From Paracoccus zhejiangensis (GTDB lineage: Bacteria > Pseudomonadota > Alphaproteobacteria > Rhodobacterales > Rhodobacteraceae), in NCBI RefSeq assembly GCF_002847445.1, contig NZ_CP025430.1:558001-622000 (forward strand): a stretch of 64,000 bases of DNA, given 5' to 3'. Shown here piece by piece: positions 8,085-16,013 of this stretch. The first letter of the stretch is position 1. Each line of letters opens with the position of its first letter. The notes beneath the pieces were generated by a model that saw only the letters and a program-made list of their open reading frames with translations, made no database searches and was not told where the DNA came from. A program made the translations under genes and the position numbers.

Positions 8085-9551
8085 TCAGCTGACCGCGCGC
8101 TTCAGTCCGGGCATCAGCCGCAGAAGCGTGAGGTCCAGCAGCCATGCCGCGACGATGGCGGCACCGGCCAGCGGGAACAGCGCCGACAGGATTACCACCA
8201 GCACCGCCGCGCCTTTCCACAGCGACCGCTCGGGCGAGCGGGGCGGGGCGGCCAGACGACCGGCGCGATCCGGGCGGCGCTTCCACCACATGACCAGACC
8301 CGAAACGGTCAGGAACACCACCGACAGGCAGAAAAGCGTGTTCAGGACCAGGTTCCAGACGCCCAGATCGCCCTCGTGGAAGGCCACACCCCAGGCCATT
8401 GCCTTGGCATAGGGCGAGTAATCGGCATAGCGGATATCGGCCAGCACATTGCCGGTATAGCGGTCGAGATGCAGCGTCCGGTCACTGCCGGCTCCGGGGC
8501 CGTCATTCGAGGCGCTGTCATGGCTGACGGTCCAGACGCCCTCGGGGCCATCGGGCAGGGCGACCTGGAAACGCCCGTCAAAGCCGAGAGCACGGGCGAA
8601 ACCCACCACGCTGTCCAGATCCGGAGCGCCGTCGATGGCGGCCGTGCCGGCCAGCGAGCCCGAGGCCGGCATCGGGGCCTGTTCCAGCGTCCAGGGCACC
8701 TCCTTCTCGGCGCCGTGGTTCATCTTGGCATGGACATCGTCCGACATCGGCATCTCGTGCATGGCCATGTCGTGCGTCGCTTCACCGGCGGCGACCGCCA
8801 CGGCTTCCGACGGCGGCGGGGCGTATTTCTCGGCCGGGAAGGTGTTCCAGGCCTGCACGAATTTCTCGCCCCAGACGCCGCTCCAGCTGAGGCCCGAGAC
8901 GAGGAACACGACCAGCAGCGCCGAGACCCAGAAACCCAAGACGCCATGCAGCGATTTCCACCAGCTGCGCCCGCGCGCCGAGAGACGCGGCACCAGCGCG
9001 CCGCGCCAGCCCGACTGACCGCGCGGCCAGTGGAGGTAGATGCCGGTGGCGATCATGATGAGGCCAAGGCTGGCGGCGATCTCGATCATCCGGTCGCCGG
9101 TCACGCCCAGCATCAGCGTGCCGTGGATGACACTGAGCCAGTCATACCAACCGGCCTGCCAGTCAAAGCTGCGGAGCACCTCGCCGCTATAGGGGTCGAG
9201 CGCGACGCCGGTTTTCACGCCATCGGCGGCAACCGCGACGATGGCGACACGGTCAGCGGCCAGCGGTTCGAGATAGTGGAAGGCGGTTGCGCCCGGAACG
9301 GCGGCCTCGGCGGTGGCCTGCAGGGTGCTGGCGGGCAGGAGGTCGCCCGAGGGCGTGACCGCCAGACGCTCGCTGCCGATGCCGCTGCTCCACGAGACCC
9401 ACAGCATCATCAGCCCGGTCAGGGCCAGCATGGTCAGGAAGGGGATGACGTAAAGCCCGGCATAGAAATGCCAGCGCCAGGCGATGAAATAGGTATTGCT
9501 TGCAGCCGGTTCGGCCTTGGGGACAGCCGTCCCCCGGGGAATGTCGGTCAT
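8085..9551 (-). CDS. PepSY-associated membrane protein (PiuB/iron-regulated type)
   Basis: Inner-membrane protein of 488 residues of the PepSY-TM family, members of which are often linked to siderophore or metal uptake and reduction. TM helices are visible near 22-55 (WRWHFYAGLYVIPFLTMLAL), 185-215, 250-275, 400-435 and 450-475. A Met/His-rich stretch near 265-285 contains MAMHEMPM. PepSY-like modules flank the helices. The gene is convergent with the TolB-like gene, with 5 bases between stops, and follows the DUF2946-like gene on the same strand, so the two are probably one unit. No TonB receptor is adjacent. Confidence 0.85.
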   Translation of the reverse strand: MTDIPRGTAVPKAEPAASNTYFIAWRWHFYAGLYVIPFLTMLALTGLMMLWVSWSSGIGSERLAVTPSGDLLPASTLQATAEAAVPGATAFHYLEPLAADRVAIVAVAADGVKTGVALDPYSGEVLRSFDWQAGWYDWLSVIHGTLMLGVTGDRMIEIAASLGLIMIATGIYLHWPRGQSGWRGALVPRLSARGRSWWKSLHGVLGFWVSALLVVFLVSGLSWSGVWGEKFVQAWNTFPAEKYAPPPSEAVAVAAGEATHDMAMHEMPMSDDVHAKMNHGAEKEVPWTLEQAPMPASGSLAGTAAIDGAPDLDSVVGFARALGFDGRFQVALPDGPEGVWTVSHDSASNDGPGAGSDRTLHLDRYTGNVLADIRYADYSPYAKAMAWGVAFHEGDLGVWNLVLNTLFCLSVVFLTVSGLVMWWKRRPDRAGRLAAPPRSPERSLWKGAAVLVVILSALFPLAGAAIVAAWLLDLTLLRLMPGLKRAVS

Positions 9552-9594
9552 TCAGGTTGTCTCGTCGTCATTGGGTTTCTGAAAGGTCGGAAAC

Positions 9595-10008
9595 TCAGAC
9601 GGCGAGGGGTGGCCCGGTGGACGGCGGCAGGCCGGTCGCACGGGCGGCGATGAGGATGACGGGCAGGGGAGGCGGGGCCGGCGACAGGACCCGGTTTTCG
9701 GGCAGCGGCAGGTCCGGCGGGGTGATAAGGGCGAGCACCGGATGAAGGCCGGCCCATTGGCAACGGTCGGTTGCTGCGGGCTGGTCTTCGGGATCGTCCT
9801 GCGCATGCCCGGCATGGCCGCTATGGTGGTGCGGGTCTGTCGCGACCTGCTGCACTGCGATGGGGGTGCAGAGGACCAGCATCAGCTGGCCATCGGCCCC
9901 GCGCACGGGCATGACGGCATCCGAGATCAGCGACAGCAGCAGGAAGGGAGCCAGCAAGGCCCCCACAACCATTTGGCGAAAGCCGCGCTGAACCGACCCG
10001 TTTGTCAC
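9595..10008 (-). CDS. DUF2946-like small exported or membrane protein
   Basis: Protein of 137 residues with an N-terminal hydrophobic segment (VVGALLAPFLLLSLISDAV) that looks like an uncleaved anchor or signal peptide. It is followed by a His-rich stretch DPHHHSGHAGHAQD and a Cys (DRCQWAG), then a hydrophobic, proline-rich C-terminus. The pattern resembles DUF2946 proteins, which often sit beside copper- or iron-related membrane genes. It lies 43 bases upstream of the PepSY gene on the same strand. Metal binding by the histidines is a guess. Start ATG at 10008 was taken because the hydrophobic segment begins soon after. Confidence 0.65.
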   Translation of the reverse strand: MTNGSVQRGFRQMVVGALLAPFLLLSLISDAVMPVRGADGQLMLVLCTPIAVQQVATDPHHHSGHAGHAQDDPEDQPAATDRCQWAGLHPVLALITPPDLPLPENRVLSPAPPPLPVILIAARATGLPPSTGPPLAV

Positions 10009-10092
10009 GAGCCCGTGTTAGGCGATCGGGGAATGCGGGGTCAAGTAAGGCGCTGCGGCATACCGTGGCGTCGGGTCACAAGGCAGATGGCA

Positions 10093-10120
10093 ACAGGGGC
10101 CGCCCATCGGCGACCCCTGT
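10093..10120 (-). terminator. Hairpin after the Hsp20-DUF1150 pair
   Basis: ACAGGGG (10093-10099) pairs with CCCCTGT (10114-10120), and the stem continues with one mismatch to a CATC loop. It sits 10 bases beyond the DUF1150 stop. There is no clear T run on either strand, so termination is only likely. Confidence 0.45.
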
Positions 10121-10130
10121 CGGAAAGAAT

Positions 10131-10355
10131 TCAGTGAACGCTGACCGGCGAAAGGTCGTTCTGCCGGGCCAGGAAGAAGGCCAGCTTGCGGTCCTTGACC
10201 AGCGCCAGACGCTCGCCGTCGATGCCGTGGACGGCATAGAGGCTGTCGAGATCGGGCGCCTGTTCGCGCACCTCGTCGGGCAGGCTGTCGATCGCCACGC
10301 GGCGGATATAGACGGTGTTCTGTTCGCCGTCGCCAAAATCGTATTTCGTATTCAT
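10131..10355 (-). CDS. DUF1150 family protein
   Basis: Small 74-residue cytoplasmic protein. It matches DUF1150 in size and pattern: a conserved YIRRVAIDSLPDEVR stretch, LYAVHGIDGERLALV, then a C-terminal AFFLARQNDLSPVSVH. This family is restricted mainly to Alphaproteobacteria and regularly follows a small heat-shock gene, as here, 14 bases downstream of hsp20. Its function is unknown; co-expression with the chaperone is the only clue. Confidence 0.88.
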   Translation of the reverse strand: MNTKYDFGDGEQNTVYIRRVAIDSLPDEVREQAPDLDSLYAVHGIDGERLALVKDRKLAFFLARQNDLSPVSVH

Positions 10356-10369
10356 CTCTCTGATCCCCT

Positions 10370-10780
10370 TTACTTGCGGCTGATCGGAATGGTCTGCACC
10401 ACTTGTTGTGGCTGCACCCTTGTCAGATCGATATTGAGCAGCCCGTTTTCAAGTCTGGCCTCGGTCACATCCACGCCATCGGCCAAGACGAAGCTGCGCT
10501 GGAAGGCCCGGGCGGCGATGCCGCGATGCAGGAAAACCCGCTCGCCATCCTCCTCGGCCTGACGGCCCCGGATGACCAATTGCCGGTCCTCCATGGTGAT
10601 GCTGATATCGTCTTCCGCAAAGCCAGCCACCGCCAGCGTGATGCGGAATCCATCGGGGGCGAAATGCTCAATATTATAGGGGGGATAGCCCTCGGCGCCT
10701 TTGGCCGCGCGTTCGGCCAGCCGCTCGAGCTGATCGAAGCCCAGCAGGTAGGGGTGCGCCCCCAGCGAGATCTTGGTCAT
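10370..10780 (-). CDS. Small heat-shock protein, Hsp20 family
   Basis: ATP-independent holdase chaperone of 136 residues. The alpha-crystallin domain covers about 35-125, with the strand motif FRITLAVAGFAEDDISITME, the region VIRGRQAEEDGERVFLHRGI and the closing signature ARLENGLLNIDL. The N-terminal SLGAHPYLLGFDQLERL is typical of the IbpA/HspA-like class in Alphaproteobacteria. The C-terminal IPISRK resembles the I-x-I anchor used in oligomer assembly. A possible sigma-32-type promoter lies upstream at 10872-10844. Confidence 0.93.
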   Translation of the reverse strand: MTKISLGAHPYLLGFDQLERLAERAAKGAEGYPPYNIEHFAPDGFRITLAVAGFAEDDISITMEDRQLVIRGRQAEEDGERVFLHRGIAARAFQRSFVLADGVDVTEARLENGLLNIDLTRVQPQQVVQTIPISRK

Positions 10781-10843
10781 GGTCAGCCCTTTCGAAGCGA
10801 CTGCAGGTCACGAACCCCGCCATGGCAGCGGCCCGTGTCCAGA

Positions 10844-10872
10844 ATATGTGCCCCGTCCGGCTTGCGCGCAAG
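10844..10872 (-). promoter_or_regulatory. Possible heat-shock (RpoH-type) promoter of hsp20
   Basis: On the minus strand CTTGCGC (10872-10866) and CACATAT (10850-10844) are 15 bases apart, about 64 bases before the hsp20 start. The -35 CTTG core fits RpoH promoters; the -10 is only a partial match. The -35 lies inside a perfect palindrome CTTGCGCGCAAG (10861-10872). Confidence 0.35.
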
Positions 10873-10954
10873 TGCCGCAAGATTCTGTTAACAGCGGCGG
10901 GGCGGCGCGCTATAACAGGGTTCCCGTTCGCGGCAGCCAGCAAGAAGTCAGCCC

Positions 10955-11173
10955 ATGAATACCCATCACGAAATGTCGCATGAAGAGATCGTGCGCGCCC
11001 GTCTTGAAGTGCTCAAGCGCGAGCACCGCGACCTGGACGAGGCGATTGCCGCGCTGTCTGCCCAGAACCTGTCCTCGTCCCTGACCCTGCAGCGGCTGAA
11101 AAAGCAGAAGCTGGGGCTGAAGGACCGCATCGCCCGGCTGGCGGATGAGCTGACCCCGGATATCATCGCCTGA
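10955..11173 (+). CDS. DUF465 (YdcH) family protein
   Basis: Short 72-residue protein, almost entirely helical and charged, with the DUF465 pattern: paired helices around HREL-like HRDLDEAIAAL and a closing LKKQKLGLKDRIARL. The shape suggests a helical hairpin or coiled coil. The function of the family is not established. It lies 50 bases before purE and may be in the same transcript. The start ATG at 10955 has an AGAAG-type site upstream; an ATG 15 bases later is possible. Confidence 0.85.
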   Translation: MNTHHEMSHEEIVRARLEVLKREHRDLDEAIAALSAQNLSSSLTLQRLKKQKLGLKDRIARLADELTPDIIA

Positions 11174-11223
11174 TTGCGCCCCGCGCCGCCGCGCGCTAAG
11201 GCGTGCCGGTGAGAAAAAGGGGG

Positions 11224-11715
11224 ATGGCGTTGGAAAAACCCGTTGGAATCATCATGGGCAGCCAGTCCGACTGGCCGACCATGCGCGAGGCCGCCGCGAT
11301 CCTTGACGAGTTGGGCGTGGCTTACGAGACGAAGATCGTCAGCGCCCATCGCACCCCGGACCGGCTGTGGGATTACGGCAAGACGGCGGTGTCGCGGGGC
11401 CTCAAGGTCATCATCGCGGGGGCTGGCGGGGCTGCGCATCTGCCCGGCATGATGGCCTCGAAGACGCGGGTGCCGGTCATTGGCGTGCCGGTCCAGACCA
11501 AGGCGCTGTCCGGGGTCGATTCGCTCTATTCCATCCTGCAGATGCCCAAGGGCTACCCGGTCGCCACCATGGCCATCGGCGCGGCGGGTGCGGCCAATGC
11601 CGGGCTGATGGCGGCGGGTATCCTCGCCGTCTCCGATCCGGCGCTGGCGCAGCGGCTGGATGACTGGCGCGCGGCGCTCTCGGCCTCTATCCCGGAGGAG
11701 CCCAAGGATGAGTGA
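11224..11715 (+). CDS. purE: N5-carboxyaminoimidazole ribonucleotide mutase PurE
   Basis: Class I PurE of de novo purine synthesis; converts N5-CAIR to CAIR. The 163-residue protein shows the family motifs [13 protein letters not shown], the catalytic [13 protein letters not shown] and the [14 protein letters not shown] loop. Start ATG 11224 is preceded by AAAAAGGGGG; a GTG at 11203 would add seven residues. The end overlaps purK by 8 bases, so the two step enzymes are co-translated. Confidence 0.96.
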   Translation: MALEKPVGIIMGSQSDWPTMREAAAILDELGVAYETKIVSAHRTPDRLWDYGKTAVSRGLKVIIAGAGGAAHLPGMMASKTRVPVIGVPVQTKALSGVDSLYSILQMPKGYPVATMAIGAAGAANAGLMAAGILAVSDPALAQRLDDWRAALSASIPEEPKDE

Positions 11716-12745
11716 CGTGACCACCATCGGCATCCTTGGTGGCGGGCAGTTGGGCCGAATGCTCTCGGTCGCGGCCAGCCGGCTTGGCCTGCGCTGCCAT
11801 ATCTACGAGCCGGGGGCGGCCCCGGCGGCGGATGTGGCCCATGACCTGACCACCGCGACCTACGAGGACGAGACGGCGCTGCGCAGCTTTGCGGCCTCGG
11901 TCGATGTGGTTACCTATGAATTCGAGAACGTGCCCACCGAGGCGCTGGACCTGATCGAGCGGTTCGCGCCGATCCGCCCCAACCGCCGGGCGCTGGCCGT
12001 GTCGCAGGACCGGCTGACCGAGAAGACCTTTCTGAACGAGATCGGGCTGGCGACGGCGCCCTTTGCCGATGTGCCCGATCAGGCGGCGCTGGCCGGGGCG
12101 ATTGCCCAGATCGGCACGCCCTCGATCCTGAAGACCCGGCGCATGGGCTATGACGGCAAGGGGCAGGTGCGGATCACCGACCCGGCCCAAGCCGACTGGA
12201 CCGGGGCGCCCTCGGTGCTGGAAGGCTTCGTCGATTTCACCGCCGAGATCAGCGTCATCGTGGCGCGCGGCGCCGATGGTCAGGTCGCGGCCTTCGATCC
12301 CGGGCTGAACGTGCATCAGGGCGGCATCCTGCGCACGACCACTGTGCCCTGCGGTCTGCCCGCGCGGGTGACGACCGATGCGGTGCTGATCGCCGCCCGG
12401 ATCGCGGCGGCGCTGGATTATGTCGGCGTCATGGGGGTCGAGCTTTTCGTGACGCCCGGCGGGCTGATCGTGAACGAGATCGCGCCCCGCGTCCATAATT
12501 CCGGTCACTGGACGCAGGCCGGCTGCACCGTTGACCAGTTCGAGCAGCATATCCGCGCCGTGGCCGGGCTGCCCTTGGGCGATGGCAAACGCTATGTCGA
12601 TGTGGTGATGGAGAACCTGATCGGCGCCGACATCGCGCGGGTGCCGGAGCTGCTGCGCGCGCCCGATGTGCAGGTGCATCTTTACGGCAAGGGCGAGGCG
12701 CGCGAGGGCCGCAAGATGGGCCATGTGAACCGGATCACCCGGTGA
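11708..12745 (+). CDS. purK: N5-carboxyaminoimidazole ribonucleotide synthase PurK
   Basis: ATP-grasp enzyme that carboxylates AIR with bicarbonate to give the PurE substrate. It has 345 residues, starting with the nucleotide-binding [12 protein letters not shown], then [11 protein letters not shown] near 140 and [14 protein letters not shown] near 255, all diagnostic. ATG 11708 is chosen because the typical PurK N-terminus begins there. The gene ends with a 4-base overlap into the Nudix gene. Length is normal and the motifs are intact. Confidence 0.96.
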   Translation: MSDVTTIGILGGGQLGRMLSVAASRLGLRCHIYEPGAAPAADVAHDLTTATYEDETALRSFAASVDVVTYEFENVPTEALDLIERFAPIRPNRRALAVSQDRLTEKTFLNEIGLATAPFADVPDQAALAGAIAQIGTPSILKTRRMGYDGKGQVRITDPAQADWTGAPSVLEGFVDFTAEISVIVARGADGQVAAFDPGLNVHQGGILRTTTVPCGLPARVTTDAVLIAARIAAALDYVGVMGVELFVTPGGLIVNEIAPRVHNSGHWTQAGCTVDQFEQHIRAVAGLPLGDGKRYVDVVMENLIGADIARVPELLRAPDVQVHLYGKGEAREGRKMGHVNRITR

Positions 12746-13188
12746 AGCTGGCCCGCCCGCGACTGGCTGTCCGCGCGGCGATCCTGCATCGCGGCCGGCT
12801 TCTGCTGGTCAACGCCTATCCGGGGCAAGAGAGCGATCTCTGGGCGCTGCCGGGCGGCGGGGTCGAGCCGGGCCAGTCGCTGCCCGAGAACCTGATCCGC
12901 GAGGTTGGTGAGGAAACCGGCCTCGCCATCACGGTCGGCGCGCCCTTCCTGGTGAACGAGTTCCACGACCCGGCCAGCGGCTTCCACCAGGTCGAGCTGT
13001 TCTTCCGCGCCGAACTGGACGGCGGCGATGCGGTGCGGCTGGAGGACCCCGAGGGGGTGGTGAACCGCTTTCGCTGGGTCAGCCGCGCCGAGCTTGCCGG
13101 GCTGCGGCACAAGCCGGATGCGCTTGGCGCGGCGGTCTGGGGCGAGGCAAGCGCGATTTATGACCCGCTGGAGCGGATCGTCCTCTGA
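12742..13188 (+). CDS. Nudix hydrolase
   Basis: Protein of 148 residues with a complete Nudix box at about 34-56: GGGVEPGQSLPENLIREVGE then ETG. It would hydrolyse a nucleoside diphosphate linked to another group; the substrate cannot be read from the sequence. It overlaps purK by 4 bases, which suggests co-expression, possibly clearing damaged nucleotides. Other Nudix classes cannot be excluded. Confidence 0.88.
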   Translation: MKLARPRLAVRAAILHRGRLLLVNAYPGQESDLWALPGGGVEPGQSLPENLIREVGEETGLAITVGAPFLVNEFHDPASGFHQVELFFRAELDGGDAVRLEDPEGVVNRFRWVSRAELAGLRHKPDALGAAVWGEASAIYDPLERIVL

Positions 13189-13219
13189 TCCATCGCCCAC
13201 TTGATCCTGACCGGCCTGC

Positions 13220-14200
13220 CTAGATCTCGAGTTCTGGTCCCTCGTAATCCGTCACGACCTCGATCTCGCCATCGACGATCTTCTGGCGGAACACATCGAT
13301 GCTCTGGCGCACGTCATCGGGGACATTGCCTGAAAGCGTCAGCGAGACCGCGTCAGGATTCTCGAGGCCGATCGACTTGATGACGCCCGGTTTCCAGTCA
13401 CTTCCGGTGAAGTCGCGGACGGCCTCGACGCTCGGGATCGAGACATTGGCCACGGCCGAGGCAACAAAGACAGCGGGATCGATCTCGGTCCAGTCGATCA
13501 CATTGCCGATCTGCTGGACACCAGCCTCACGCATGGCATCGGTCGCCCCGGTCCGACCGGCATTGAGCATGGTGAAGATGATGTCCGCGCCCTGCTCGAT
13601 TTCGGCCTTGGCCACGCGCGCCGATAGTGCATTGTCGTCCTGATCGCCGGCGAAGATCGTCACGAACTTTGCCTGCGGATTGCTGTGGATGAGGCCATCG
13701 TGGAAAGCGCCCCGACCCTTCAGCCCCGGTGGCACGCGAATGCCAGAAATGTGGCCGACCACACCGCTCTTGGTGAGCATCCCTGCAGCAGCTCCGGCGA
13801 GCCACGCACTCTCTTCCTGAAGCACCTCGTAGCTCGAGAGGTTCGGCCCCGTCACCCCGCCCTGAACGACAACAAACTCGATACCCGGATATTCGGCGGC
13901 GACCACCTCGGCGGCCGTGTTGTTCTGGCCACCATGGGCGATCACCATGTCCGGCTGGCGATCGGCAAGCTTACGCAGCGCCGCCTCCAGAAGCGCCGGC
14001 TCGGGCTTTACACCGTCGATATAGGATATCTCCGCGCCAAATTGCTCTTGAATGGCGAGCAGGCCGCTATAGCCCGCCTCCATGAATCCGTTATCCTCGA
14101 TATTGCCGGGCAGCAGCATCGCGACTTCCAGGTTTTGATCTTGAGCTTGAGCCGATGAAGCGATCAGCGCCATGGCGCCGGCAAAACAGAACTTCCGCAT
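13220..14200 (-). CDS. BMP family ABC transporter substrate-binding protein
   Basis: Periplasmic binding protein of 326 residues with a cleavable signal peptide (hydrophobic core AGAMALIASSAQAQ, cut near residue 19). The mature part fits the basic membrane protein/PnrA family: LPGNIEDNGFMEAGYSGL at the N-terminus, MVIAHGGQNN near 88 and the hinge segment ADIIFTMLNAGRTG near 208. Relatives bind purine nucleosides or similar small molecules. No ABC ATPase or permease is next to it, so it is an orphan or supplies a transporter encoded elsewhere. It has no lipobox cysteine, unlike lipoprotein relatives. Confidence 0.85.
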   Translation of the reverse strand: MRKFCFAGAMALIASSAQAQDQNLEVAMLLPGNIEDNGFMEAGYSGLLAIQEQFGAEISYIDGVKPEPALLEAALRKLADRQPDMVIAHGGQNNTAAEVVAAEYPGIEFVVVQGGVTGPNLSSYEVLQEESAWLAGAAAGMLTKSGVVGHISGIRVPPGLKGRGAFHDGLIHSNPQAKFVTIFAGDQDDNALSARVAKAEIEQGADIIFTMLNAGRTGATDAMREAGVQQIGNVIDWTEIDPAVFVASAVANVSIPSVEAVRDFTGSDWKPGVIKSIGLENPDAVSLTLSGNVPDDVRQSIDVFRQKIVDGEIEVVTDYEGPELEI

Positions 14201-14336
14201 GACTTCCTCCCTAGGTTGAGTGGAGCCATCATGGTTTGGTGCTGCACATCCGGTTACTCATGATTTCTATATGCTGATGCCGGGCCTCGTTGAAACGCTC
14301 GGTTTGGTTTGAGCGGCGAGGTTGATGTGATCCCGG

Positions 14337-15509
14337 CTATTCCGGTAGTGTCTCCGCCAGGTAGCGCATCATGTTGCCGCCCATGACCTTGGCGATCTGG
14401 TCCTCGGTCAGACCGGCATCGATCAGCGCCTGCGTCAATGCCGACAGATGCGCCACATCGAAGGGCGCATCGACCGAGCCGTCGTAATCCGAGCCGAGCG
14501 ACACGTGATCCTCGCCCACCAGCGCGATGGCGGCGCGGATACCGGCGGCAATGTCGGCAGGTGTCTTGCCGCAGACCACATCCGCCCAGAAGCCGATGCC
14601 GATGACGCCACCCTTCTGCGCCACCGCCTGCATCAGGTCATCGGTGAAGTTGCGCGGCGTCTGGCATTGGCCGTGGATGCCGGTATGCGAGATGATCGGT
14701 TGCGTGCCCTCCATCGCCAGCACGTCGCGGACCACCTGCGGGCTGGCATGGGCGAGGTCGATGACCATGCCCTTCGCCATCATCGCCAGAACCACCTGCC
14801 GCCCGAACTCGGTCAGCCCCTTGTCGCCCTGACCATGCAGGCTGCCGCCAAGCTCGTTGTCGAAGAAGTGCGTCAGCCCCATCAGCCGGAAGCCGGCGTC
14901 ATAGAGCACGTCGAGATTGGCGATCTCGCCCTCCAGCGGGTGTCCGCCCTCGCTGCCCAGCACCGCGCCCAGTACCGGCTCGCCCTGCGCGCGGCGGTCG
15001 AGCACGGCTTGCAGGTCGGCGCGGGTCAGGATCAGCGACAGCCGGTCGGGCGCGGCCTCGGCCATGTCGCGCAAGGCTTCGGCCTGCACCAGCGCCCGTT
15101 CCTTCAAGCTGAACCATGCCCGAACCGGGCGCAACTGGCCGATGAAGAGGGGGGTGATGTTGTCGGGCGCCTCGGCGCTGTTCTCGCTGTAGTTCTGTCC
15201 GCGCGGGCTTTTGGTGACGGTGGTGAAGACCTGCACCGCCACATTGCCCTCGGCCAGACGCGGGATGTCGGTATGGCCGCGCACGCCCCGGTCCAGAAGG
15301 TCGCGGTCCCAGAGCAGCGGATCGGCATGCCAGTCGCCGATCACCAGCCGGTCATGCAGCGCCTGCGCCTCGGCCGAGGCCGGCCAGCCCTCGGGCGGGG
15401 TGGTCAGCGGGTTCAGCTGGCGCTCGACATAGGCCGGGCCCCAGATAAGCACCGCGATGACCGCGAGAGAGATGAGCCCCAAAAGCCCGATCAGCAGTTT
15501 CCGAACCAT
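14337..15509 (-). CDS. Membrane dipeptidase, peptidase M19 family
   Basis: Zinc dipeptidase of 390 residues, anchored by an N-terminal helix (KLLIGLLGLISLAVIAVLIW) with the catalytic domain expected on the periplasmic side. Metal sites visible are IGDWHADPLLW near 57 (His and Asp), the Glu of GSEGGHPLEGE near 171, the histidines in VIDLAHASPQ near 258 and ISHTGIHG near 280, and SLGSDYDGS near 345. M19 enzymes cleave dipeptides, including D-residue forms and some beta-lactams. It lies 34 bases downstream of the GNAT gene and may follow it in one transcript. Confidence 0.91.
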   Translation of the reverse strand: MVRKLLIGLLGLISLAVIAVLIWGPAYVERQLNPLTTPPEGWPASAEAQALHDRLVIGDWHADPLLWDRDLLDRGVRGHTDIPRLAEGNVAVQVFTTVTKSPRGQNYSENSAEAPDNITPLFIGQLRPVRAWFSLKERALVQAEALRDMAEAAPDRLSLILTRADLQAVLDRRAQGEPVLGAVLGSEGGHPLEGEIANLDVLYDAGFRLMGLTHFFDNELGGSLHGQGDKGLTEFGRQVVLAMMAKGMVIDLAHASPQVVRDVLAMEGTQPIISHTGIHGQCQTPRNFTDDLMQAVAQKGGVIGIGFWADVVCGKTPADIAAGIRAAIALVGEDHVSLGSDYDGSVDAPFDVAHLSALTQALIDAGLTEDQIAKVMGGNMMRYLAETLPE

Positions 15510-15542
15510 TCCCGTCCCTCTTGTCCCATTCTGCCCCGCGCC

Positions 15543-16013
15543 TCAGCACAGGGCCATGCGCATGACATGTTGCGGCCCGATCTTGCCGCCCAGATACCGC
15601 TCGCCGGTATCGGTGAAACCGGCCCGCGTATAGGCGGCGATGGCCGCCGGGTTGATCGCGTTCACCGTCAGGACCAGCGCCGGCGGCTCGGGATAGAGGC
15701 CGGGCAGGTAGTGCCTGAGCATCGCCATGGCCGCCGTGCCGGTGCCGCGCCCCTGTTCGCCCCGGTCGATCATCACCCCCCTCAGCCCGATCTCGCCCGG
15801 ATGGGCAAACTCGTAGCGTTGGGGATAGGCGTGATCGATCTTGAAGAAACCGACCACCTGACCGTCGCGGCTGATCTGGTGGAAATCCACCGCTGGGTCG
15901 AAATCCGCGAAATGCCCGGCGATGGTGCCGCAGAACGGCTCCTGCTCGGGCAGTACGTGGATATGGGCGACCCGGGCGGGGTCGTCCTTGGACAAAGGCT
16001 GAAGCAGGATCAC
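15543..16013 (-). CDS. GNAT family N-acetyltransferase
   Basis: Acetyl-CoA-dependent acetyltransferase of 156 residues. The cofactor-binding loop is GLRGVMIDRGEQGRGTGTAAM near 80-100, matching the R/Q-x-x-G-x-G/A motif A, followed by the motif B region LVLTVNAINPAAIAAYTRAGF near 120-140. The target is unknown. The start overlaps the pepF stop by 4 bases, so it is translationally coupled to the peptidase. Confidence 0.88.
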   Translation of the reverse strand: MILLQPLSKDDPARVAHIHVLPEQEPFCGTIAGHFADFDPAVDFHQISRDGQVVGFFKIDHAYPQRYEFAHPGEIGLRGVMIDRGEQGRGTGTAAMAMLRHYLPGLYPEPPALVLTVNAINPAAIAAYTRAGFTDTGERYLGGKIGPQHVMRMALC

